DNA of 12,522 nt from Candidatus Peregrinibacteria bacterium. Its GTDB lineage: Bacteria > Patescibacteriota > Gracilibacteria > UBA1369 > LOWO2-01-FULL-3. Location: assembly GCA_014728975.1 (NCBI GenBank), contig WJKQ01000109.1:1-12522 (forward strand), read 5' to 3'. Numbering within the stretch: position 1 is the first letter of the stretch; every line of letters begins with the position of its first letter. The position numbers were made by a program, and so were the translations under genes. A model generated the notes under the pieces. The model saw nothing but the letters and a program-made list of their open reading frames with translations. It searched no databases and was not told the DNA's origin. Below, piece after piece: positions 7,301 through 12,522 of this stretch.

Positions 7301-8806
7301 GGCGAGGAACAATTAAACCAGTGTAATGATGGTGTAGATAATGATAATGACGGCTTGATGGATGCTGTTGATCCGGGTTGTAACGTTTCTCCATTCATAG
7401 AAAGCGATACAACCGGCGAGGGCGGTGTTGCCGCTCCTCCTCCTGCTCCTCCACCAACACCACCGGAAGAGGAGGAAGTTGAAGAAGAAATAGAAGAGGT
7501 TGAAGAAGAATCTGAAGAGGCTGAAGAAGAACCTGAAGTTCCGGAAGAAGAGCCGGAATTTGAAGCCGAAGTTGAGGAAGGGAAGGAAATTGTGGATAGA
7601 CAATTTGACAAGGCAAGAGAAGCCGCGAGGGAAGTTACAAAAAAAATGGAGGAAGCTACAAGAAAGAAAGAACTCAGCGAAGAAGCGGTTAAATCCGCTA
7701 TTGAAGAATATGAAAAAAAGGATGTAAAAAAACGAGAAGTCCCTGAGGAATTTAAGAAAGTTGCGGATGTTGTTTCCGGAGAGGATTTAAGTGAAGAAGA
7801 AATTAAAGAAGCGGAAGAAACAGTTAAAAATGTGGTTAATGAGTCAGTAGAGGAAGCTATATCAAGGACAATGCGCACAACCGGAACCGGGACGGTTTCC
7901 GTAAAGGTTGACAAAGATAAATTTGTTGAAGTGAATAGTGTTAATGATGTTGAAGTTGTTCTTGGCAGAGCTTTGAGCCCGGAAAAATTAAACAAGAAAA
8001 AGGAGGAAGTTGAGAATGAAGGAAAAGAGCTTCTGGTAGTTGACGAGCGTTCAAATTTTGATAATGACGAGCTTTCGGATGTATACCAGATAAGTCGGGG
8101 ATTGCCGCTGTTTGACAATAATCCCGATGAAGATAAACACACTAATGCCGAGGAAATTTATTTTGGTCTTGACCCTTTAACCCCTGATGACATCCCGGAA
8201 AAAGCAAGGGTTACGAATATCGATAGATTGACAACCGGAGGACGGCCTTCTTTCAGGATCTCAGGAGAAGCGGGAGCAACTTGCGATCTTATTCTTATAA
8301 GCGAAAACGGTCAAAATTCCATAAGTGAAATGAAGGAAAAAATGTATTTCGCGAGTGTACTCCTCGCGCAGAATACACAAGAGGAAAAAGCTGGTGAGTC
8401 TTTAAAACAGATACCTGCGGCAAGCTTTACCATCGGAGATGACAATAAAGCGGAAGTCAATCTGGATAAACCTCTTGCTGATGATCTTTATTATGCTCTT
8501 GTAAACTGCGGCGGTGAAACTGGGGAAGCGGTAAAATTTGAAGTTAATAAGAAAAAATCAATTTCTACACCGAAAGTTGAAATAGAAGAAAATATAGTGA
8601 GAGGCTCCGCAGATCCGGGCATGACTGTTTTTGTGACATGGAAAAGTGTAATCTTGTCTTCAGTCGTACTTTCTGACGCGTCCCAGGGTGAGTTTGAAAT
8701 TGATGTGCCGGAACTGCCGGAAGGAGACCATGAAGTTGTAGTTTACGCACTGGACGAAGACAATTCTTTGGTGAGTAACGTGTCGACCTTACTTTTCGGA
8801 AGGTAG
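4238..8806 (+). CDS. Giant secreted CSLREA / right-handed beta-helix protein with TSP3-like and Ig-like C-terminus
   Basis: This is a 1522-residue exported protein, probably a surface or released adhesin or glycan-interacting protein; no enzyme activity can be assigned. A Sec signal peptide (residues 1-29, h-region FAAAIAVTAILANVVFA, likely cleavage after VFA) leads into a CSLREA-type domain (about 29-80; CSLRAAVDEAN at 57-67). Residues of about 120-1015 are a right-handed parallel beta-helix with twelve degenerate NNxIGTDxxG units. Next come CNDGVDNDNDG (1029-1039, a putative calcium loop closed by Cys1048), a Pro run and a Glu-rich linker (1066-1115), a charged helical section (about 1119-1210), an unassigned segment (about 1216-1268), a degenerate thrombospondin type 3-like stretch (about 1270-1320), and two probable Ig-like domains (about 1325-1437 and 1443-1521). 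All eight cysteines occur as four neighbouring pairs. No sortase motif, C-terminal membrane helix or PEP-CTERM signal is visible. It has its own promoter and appears monocistronic. Confidence 0.9.
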   Translation: MRNRYFISNFRNFAAAIAVTAILANVVFAYTVNDDGDNNDFLVNDGVCETASGNGLCSLRAAVDEANGSELPGADTIDFNLPGGWDNVIDVGSTYSITDDGVSILNTSGDDVGIDSHQNFPTPVFDVNANDFTMDGDDQIYIYSHQNDAIKLNDGFENAEIREVYVGLDADENTGSGQTGDGIKIESDEVLIDDVVSSGNNVGVNLGDTAQDVTIQNSKIGTDSTGSVDKKNSSHGIHVTGSNPVNLNEDAGGIGGEGLTIDNNVISYNDGHGVTFTNTGGISGDVNIQNNYIGTDASGENDQGNLVGISSNPDVADGVDWVIDNNVVSGSDDDGIRIQDGNSANISNNKVGFNEAGDTAIKNGGSGIKVDATDITLQNNVVGNSDDHGIHVSGEDVTTVDIKGNNVGINASGTAGNFKNGDDDSGDGIRIESTNPSTAIIGGTNPGDENVVSYNDDYPIYIGNGVTDATINGNFIGVYDSGSGYNTAALNGRELTIDGDNLTNVTIGGPTTDDRNVISGGVRVNNAGLGTGDVLFQNNYSGIGEDGSSTVSGSQSGLNGVVISDGNNIDVKDNVISSAGFTGLMVDSGTDLEVKNNKIGTSADGLSCKANYGYGVSITGGTATNVEFEDNVIACNDPGMGFGTYQVSISSLSSNTTPVSVKGNYIGVGAGGKDIVSFVNGSVKGIRISEGYLTFGGDRSLGEGNVVSGHTSTGVILGSDVTSADIFGNIIGLSKNTGSGLYEDDLGNEGSGLQVANLTGLTNLAIGGAGSLRNIISGNDGAGILVQSLNAGAVVDIKNNYIGTDETGTTAIANNYGIEVFDDNADITIGGNNYNDPDTRNVVSGNKNAGVFVGEANGIKIRGNYIGLGSDGEDHDIGNVSDTLDGSGIYLADSGGAVDGSIIENNLTADNEGSGITIDATFGSGGMDFSGGYIQNNVVGLDINDDSTPNSGYGLYVDDSSGTNISNLLIGGSENTFDTSNNYGIYLNEVDGGSLTGGYSEIPGHNNFTDPDSYTWQYILSGEEQLNQCNDGVDNDNDGLMDAVDPGCNVSPFIESDTTGEGGVAAPPPAPPPTPPEEEEVEEEIEEVEEESEEAEEEPEVPEEEPEFEAEVEEGKEIVDRQFDKAREAAREVTKKMEEATRKKELSEEAVKSAIEEYEKKDVKKREVPEEFKKVADVVSGEDLSEEEIKEAEETVKNVVNESVEEAISRTMRTTGTGTVSVKVDKDKFVEVNSVNDVEVVLGRALSPEKLNKKKEEVENEGKELLVVDERSNFDNDELSDVYQISRGLPLFDNNPDEDKHTNAEEIYFGLDPLTPDDIPEKARVTNIDRLTTGGRPSFRISGEAGATCDLILISENGQNSISEMKEKMYFASVLLAQNTQEEKAGESLKQIPAASFTIGDDNKAEVNLDKPLADDLYYALVNCGGETGEAVKFEVNKKKSISTPKVEIEENIVRGSADPGMTVFVTWKSVILSSVVLSDASQGEFEIDVPELPEGDHEVVVYALDEDNSLVSNVSTLLFGR
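4886..7057 (+). repeat. Twelve degenerate IGTD-type beta-helix repeats (57-73 residues each)
   Basis: The translated sequence carries a recurring N-N-x-I/V-G-x-x-x-x-G motif starting near residues 217, 290, 348, 405, 473, 537, 596, 663, 728, 799, 863 and 936, a period of 57-73 residues. The best copies are NSKIGTDSTG, NNYIGTDASG and NNYIGTDETG. Between them come IGG, then N-V-V/I-S-G-N-D and G-I-x-I strands, as in known secreted beta-helix repeat families. The repeats are protein-level only; DNA copies have diverged, which argues against recent tandem duplication. Confidence 0.8.
7433..7582 (+). other. Proline run and Glu-rich low-complexity linker
   Basis: Residues 1066-1076 are mostly Pro, and residues 1077-1115 contain 26 Glu out of 39, encoded mainly by GAA/GAG. 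The segment separates the beta-helix and calcium-type motif from the helical and Ig-like C-terminal half, so it probably acts as an extended, negatively charged spacer. The biased composition also opens long false reading frames on the opposite strand. Confidence 0.75.
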
Positions 8807-8828
8807 TATTGATTGGCTTTTGTACGGC

Positions 8829-8857
8829 TTGATTTTGTATTAAAAGTTCCCTACAAT
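8829..8857 (+). promoter_or_regulatory. Sigma-70-type promoter for carB
   Basis: TTGATT (8829-8834) and TACAAT (8852-8857) are separated by exactly 17 bases. Transcription would begin near 8864, giving a leader of about 21 bases to the ATG at 8885, again without a Shine-Dalgarno sequence. It lies in the 78-base gap after the beta-helix gene. No clear terminator hairpin was seen in that gap. Confidence 0.65.
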
Positions 8858-8884
8858 CCTTTTCGAAAAATAAGAATTTAATTG

Positions 8885-11800
8885 ATGACGCCAAGAAAAA
8901 TCGTAAAACCTTCGAAGAAAAACTTCGGCGGAAAAATCGCCAAAATAAAGAAGGTTTTGGTATTAGGGAGCGGGGCTCTTAAAATAGGCGAGGCCGGCGA
9001 ATTTGATTACTCGGGATCACAGGCAATAAAGGCTTTACGGGAAGAAAAAATAAAATCCATTTTGGTAAATCCAAATATTGCTACCATCCAGACCAGCCAG
9101 GGAATGGCTGATAAAATTTATTTTTTACCTGTTAATTCTTATTTCGTCGAGAAAGTAATAAAAAAAGAGAAACCTGATGGAATATTTTTGGCTTTTGGAG
9201 GACAAACCGCTTTAAACTGCGGAGTTGAATTATTTAAAAAAGGAATTTTAAAGAAATATGACGTAAAGATTCTGGGAACGCCCGTAAAAGCGATTTTGAA
9301 AACAGAGGACAGGCAGTTATTTAAAAATGAACTTGATAAGATCGAAGTGAAGATGCCAAAGAGTATCGCCTGCAAGACCAAAAACCAGGCTTTTGAGGCG
9401 GCAAAAAAAATCGGTTTTCCTTTGATTATACGAGCGGCTTTTGCTCTGGGAGGAAAAGGAAGCGGATTCGCGTACGATAAAAAGGAACTGGGCCTTATGC
9501 TGGAAACAGCTTTTGCTTATAGTCCGCAGGTTTTGGTGGAAGAAAACTTAAAAGGCTGGAAAGAAGTTGAATATGAAGTCGTGAGGGACGGCGCGGACAA
9601 TTGTATTACAGTCTGTAATATGGAAAATTTTGATCCGCTGGGAATTCATACAGGTGAAAGTATAGTAGTCGCGCCGTCCCAAACTTTAACAAACAAGGAA
9701 TATCATAAATTAAGAGAACTTTCCATAAAGGTAATCAGACATTTGGGTATTGTCGGTGAATGTAATATTCAATATGCTCTCGATCCAAAATCGGAAGATT
9801 ATCGCGTAATTGAAGTAAACGCGCGATTAAGTCGTTCATCCGCTCTTGCTTCGAAAGCGACAGGCTATCCCCTAGCTCATGTTGCGGCAAAACTGGCTCT
9901 GGGATACACACTTCCCGAACTAAAAAATGCTGTTACCAAAACTACAACAGCGTGTTTTGAGCCGGCTCTTGATTATCTTGCTCTGAAAATTCCAAGATGG
10001 GATCTCAACAAATTCCGCATGGTTTCCAAGGAAATCACCAGTGAAATGAAATCCGTCGGCGAAATTATGGCTTTGGGAAGGAGTTTTGAAGAAGTAATCC
10101 AAAAAGGACTTAGGATGCTTCAGGTTGGTCTTCACGGCTTAATTGCAAATGAAGACATAAAAATCAAGTCCGAGAAAATTGAACATGATATAAAAAAACC
10201 GACCCCCAAAAGAATTCTAGTAATCGCGGAAGCCCTGAAAAAAGGCATGTCCGTTGATAAAATTTCAAAAATGTCAGGAATTGATAAATGGTTTCTGGAT
10301 AAATTGAAAAATATTATTGATCTTGAAGGAATTTTAAAACGTAACAAAGCATTAACGCCCGAGCTTATGAAAGACGCCAAGCTCAAAGGTTTTTCCGATA
10401 AGCAAATTGCTTATTTACAAAATAAAGAAGAGCTTGAGATTAGAAAAATCCGTAAAAAAATGAAAGTTTTACCTTCCATAAAGCAAATAGACACTATGGC
10501 GGCTGAATATCCCGCAAATACAAATTATCTTTACCTTACCTATCATGGAAATAAAAATGATATTACTTCCGGGAGACGAAAAAAAGTTGCCGTTTTGGGA
10601 GGCGGAGCTTACTGCATAGGGTCAAGCGTGGAATTTGACTGGTGTTGTGTAAACGCAGTAAAGACCGCTGAATCTGCCGGTTATGAAACCATCATGATCA
10701 ATTATAATCCGGAAACCGTTTCAACAGATTACGATATCTGTGACAGGTTATATTTTGACGAGCTTTCACTGGAGCGCGTTCTGGATATTTATGAATTTGA
10801 AAACGGCACTCTAAAAGGGAAGAAAGTCGCAGGAGCGATTGTTTCGACAGGCGGTCAGGTTCCAAATAATTTAGCGCTCAAACTTTATAAAGCCGGTGTA
10901 CGGATTCTGGGTACTTCTCCGAAAAATATTGACCGCGCGGAAGACAGGCATAAATTTTCCGCGATGCTGGATAAACTTGAAATAGATCAGCCTAAATGGA
11001 AAGAACTCGTAAAAGTGGGTGATGTATATAAATTTGTTGAAGATGTAGGTTATCCTGTTTTGGTAAGGCCCTCTTATGTACTCTCGGGTGCGGCTATGAG
11101 TGTCGCTTACGATAAAAAAGCTCTCGAAAATTTTCTTGGAAAAGCTGTTAAAATTTCGAAAGAAGCTCCGGTAGTGGTTTCCAAGTTTGAGACAGGAGCC
11201 AAGGAAATTGAGATAGATGCCGTCGCCCATAAAGGAAAAATCGTAATCTACGCGATTGCCGAACATATTGAAAACGCCGGCGTGCACAGCGGCGACGCGA
11301 CAATTGTTCTTCCTCCTCAAAAACTTTATATGGAAACCATTCGAAGAATAAAAGTTATCGCAAAACAAATCTCAAAAGAACTTAATATCAGCGGTCCTTT
11401 CAATATCCAGTTTTTGGCAAAAAGCAACCGGGTTATGGTTATTGAATGCAATCTGCGTTCAAGCAGGAGTTTTCCATTCTCCTCAAAAGTTACCGGATAT
11501 AATTTAATAGAGATCGCAACAGAATCAATGCTTTCGGCGAGCACAAAAAAACCAACTAAGCGCGGCAAAAAGCTTCTTGAATACAGGGATTATAAAACTT
11601 TAGATCTGGATTATGTAGGCGTGAAATCTCCACAATTCAGCTTCCCGAGGCTTAAAGGCGCGGATCCCGTACTCGGGGTTGAAATGGCTTCCACAGGGGA
11701 AGTCGCGTGTTTCGGAGAAGATCTTTATGAAGCCTTCTTAAAATCCATGATAAGTGTCGGTTTTGAGCTTCCGAAAAAAGGGATTTTATTTAGTGTCGGA

Positions 11801-12184
11801 GGAGTGGAAGCCAAAGTTGATATTCTTCCCGCGGCAAGAAAATTCTCAAAAATGGGATTTAAGGTTTTTGCCACAGAAGGAACCGCCGATTTTTTTAATG
11901 AACAAGGAATTAAATGTAAAAAACTTTATAAAATTTCGACAAAAAAGAATCCGAATCTTTTCGACGCAATGATGAAACGCGAATTTGATTTTATCGTGAA
12001 CATTCCAAAGCATTACAGCAGAAGTACCGTAACCGACGGCTATCGTATAAGAAGACGCTCCATTGATTTGAATATTCCTCTTGTTACAAACGTTCAGGTC
12101 GCCAAAATAGTGGCTGAGGCTCTGCGAAAATATAAACTGGATGATTTGAAAGTTAAGGAATGGATAGAATATATTAAGCAGTAA
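8885..12184 (+). CDS. carB: Carbamoyl-phosphate synthase large subunit, Bacteroidetes/eukaryotic-like type
   Basis: This subunit makes carbamoyl phosphate from ammonia (delivered by CarA from glutamine), bicarbonate and two ATP, for pyrimidine and arginine synthesis. The 1099 residues hold both synthetase halves: the first (about 22-420) with FDYSGSQA (40-47), FGGQTALN (104-111), and VIEVNARLSRSSALASKATG (308-327); an oligomerisation region (about 440-560); the second half (about 567-960) with STGGQVPNN (654-662), ENAGVHSGDA (796-805), and IECNLRSSRSFPF (853-865); and a C-terminal MGS-like allosteric domain (about 965-1085). Catalytic Glu310/Asn312/Arg314 and Glu854/Asn856/Arg858 are kept. 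NAR and CNLR in place of the usual bacterial NPR, plus GSGALKIGEAGEF and CNMENFDPLGIHTGES, match the type known from Bacteroidetes and animal CAD. I chose the ATG at 8885; a TTG lies one codon upstream. No carA is adjacent; the next gene starts 42 bases downstream and may be cotranscribed. Confidence 0.95.
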   Translation: MTPRKIVKPSKKNFGGKIAKIKKVLVLGSGALKIGEAGEFDYSGSQAIKALREEKIKSILVNPNIATIQTSQGMADKIYFLPVNSYFVEKVIKKEKPDGIFLAFGGQTALNCGVELFKKGILKKYDVKILGTPVKAILKTEDRQLFKNELDKIEVKMPKSIACKTKNQAFEAAKKIGFPLIIRAAFALGGKGSGFAYDKKELGLMLETAFAYSPQVLVEENLKGWKEVEYEVVRDGADNCITVCNMENFDPLGIHTGESIVVAPSQTLTNKEYHKLRELSIKVIRHLGIVGECNIQYALDPKSEDYRVIEVNARLSRSSALASKATGYPLAHVAAKLALGYTLPELKNAVTKTTTACFEPALDYLALKIPRWDLNKFRMVSKEITSEMKSVGEIMALGRSFEEVIQKGLRMLQVGLHGLIANEDIKIKSEKIEHDIKKPTPKRILVIAEALKKGMSVDKISKMSGIDKWFLDKLKNIIDLEGILKRNKALTPELMKDAKLKGFSDKQIAYLQNKEELEIRKIRKKMKVLPSIKQIDTMAAEYPANTNYLYLTYHGNKNDITSGRRKKVAVLGGGAYCIGSSVEFDWCCVNAVKTAESAGYETIMINYNPETVSTDYDICDRLYFDELSLERVLDIYEFENGTLKGKKVAGAIVSTGGQVPNNLALKLYKAGVRILGTSPKNIDRAEDRHKFSAMLDKLEIDQPKWKELVKVGDVYKFVEDVGYPVLVRPSYVLSGAAMSVAYDKKALENFLGKAVKISKEAPVVVSKFETGAKEIEIDAVAHKGKIVIYAIAEHIENAGVHSGDATIVLPPQKLYMETIRRIKVIAKQISKELNISGPFNIQFLAKSNRVMVIECNLRSSRSFPFSSKVTGYNLIEIATESMLSASTKKPTKRGKKLLEYRDYKTLDLDYVGVKSPQFSFPRLKGADPVLGVEMASTGEVACFGEDLYEAFLKSMISVGFELPKKGILFSVGGVEAKVDILPAARKFSKMGFKVFATEGTADFFNEQGIKCKKLYKISTKKNPNLFDAMMKREFDFIVNIPKHYSRSTVTDGYRIRRRSIDLNIPLVTNVQVAKIVAEALRKYKLDDLKVKEWIEYIKQ

Positions 12185-12226
12185 GATTAAAATGGTGCCG
12201 GCTTTCTCAAGCAAATAAGAATAAAT

Positions 12227-12522
12227 ATGGATTCAAAAATAATTCAGGAAAAGGGAGAGGTTAAGGATGTTACATCCACTCTTAAAGAAACTTCTGACGC
12301 CGGAGATTTAACAGCCGGTGGTATGGTTGAAGGCATGTATGAAGAACAGACGGTGAAGGTTGAGATTTTAAGCGGAGAAAATGAAGGAGAGCTTGTCACC
12401 ATCAAAAACGATATTTACGGAAATCCTTTTGATATTGAAGTAAAAGAAGGAGATGATGTGTTTTTGTACAAACAGACTTCCGATAGCGGCGCCGATTCTT
12501 ATTTTATCAGAGATTACTGGCA
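12227..12522 (+). CDS. YibE/F-like protein, N-terminal part (3' partial)
   Basis: An open frame starts at the ATG at 12227 and runs off the window end after 98 codons. Residues about 43-98 (from TVKVEILSGENEGE onward, with ENEGELVTI, a DIEVKEGDDVFLY block and an IRDYW ending) resemble the soluble N-terminal domain of YibE/F family proteins, which are normally multi-pass membrane proteins of unknown function. The hydrophobic part expected of that family would lie beyond the window. The first 40 residues are hydrophilic and lack a signal peptide or membrane segment, which is unusual if this is YibE/F. An in-frame stop at 12188-12190 and the absence of another in-frame ATG or GTG fix this start. 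There is no Shine-Dalgarno sequence; the leader reads AGAATAAAT. The gene begins 42 bases after carB with no obvious promoter between, so it may share that transcript. Confidence 0.6.
   Translation, partial: MDSKIIQEKGEVKDVTSTLKETSDAGDLTAGGMVEGMYEEQTVKVEILSGENEGELVTIKNDIYGNPFDIEVKEGDDVFLYKQTSDSGADSYFIRDYW

Noticed and set aside
7276..8142. A 288-codon open frame on the minus strand opposite the C-terminal part of the beta-helix gene
   Set aside because: Its product is extremely Ser-rich low-complexity sequence, the expected mirror of the Glu-, Lys- and Asp-rich coding strand (GAA/GAG read backwards). It has no recognisable domain or start signals.
10871..11368. A 165-codon minus-strand frame opposite carB
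   Set aside because: It lies entirely antisense to a highly conserved carB region, and its product resembles no family; it is a shadow of the coding strand.

Overview
The window looks like a stretch of a bacterial chromosome, most likely from the Candidate Phyla Radiation (Patescibacteria), perhaps near the Peregrinibacteria/Gracilibacteria. This is inferred from gene content (a two-subunit 2-oxoacid:ferredoxin oxidoreductase, a YibE/F-like protein, a very large CSLREA/beta-helix secreted protein), from AT-rich leaders that almost all lack a Shine-Dalgarno sequence, and from sigma-70-like promoters. The standard bacterial code fits: queG appears to end at a TGA and the long genes need no UGA readthrough. 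The lineage call is tentative.

Layout from left to right: (1) 1-2005, korA (5' end cut off by the window) and korB, which together form a ferredoxin-dependent 2-oxoacid oxidoreductase. (2) 1998-2975 on the minus strand, queG, the last enzyme of queuosine synthesis, converging on korB with an 8-base overlap of the gene ends. (3) 3103-4116, a DHH/DHHA1 phosphoesterase of the NrnA (nanoRNase/pAp phosphatase) type, divergent from queG. (4) 4238-8806, a 1522-residue secreted mosaic protein with its own strong extended -10 promoter. Its parts are a signal peptide, a CSLREA domain, a long right-handed beta-helix, a Cys-flanked Asp/Asn-rich putative calcium motif, a Pro/Glu linker, a charged helical section, a TSP3-like segment and two Ig-like domains. 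(5) 8885-12184, carB, the large subunit of carbamoyl-phosphate synthase, of the Bacteroidetes/eukaryotic (CAD-like) sequence type and with its own promoter. (6) 12227 to the window end, the start of a YibE/F-like gene.

These genes do not form one pathway. The window is a set of short, mostly independent transcription units: central metabolism (KorAB), tRNA modification (QueG), nucleotide turnover (NrnA-like), pyrimidine/arginine precursor synthesis (CarB) and the cell surface (beta-helix protein). No RNA genes, insertion sequences, CRISPR arrays or phage genes were recognised. No stretch longer than about 130 bases lacks a gene. I found no convincing new multi-gene system; the most unusual object is the giant secreted protein.
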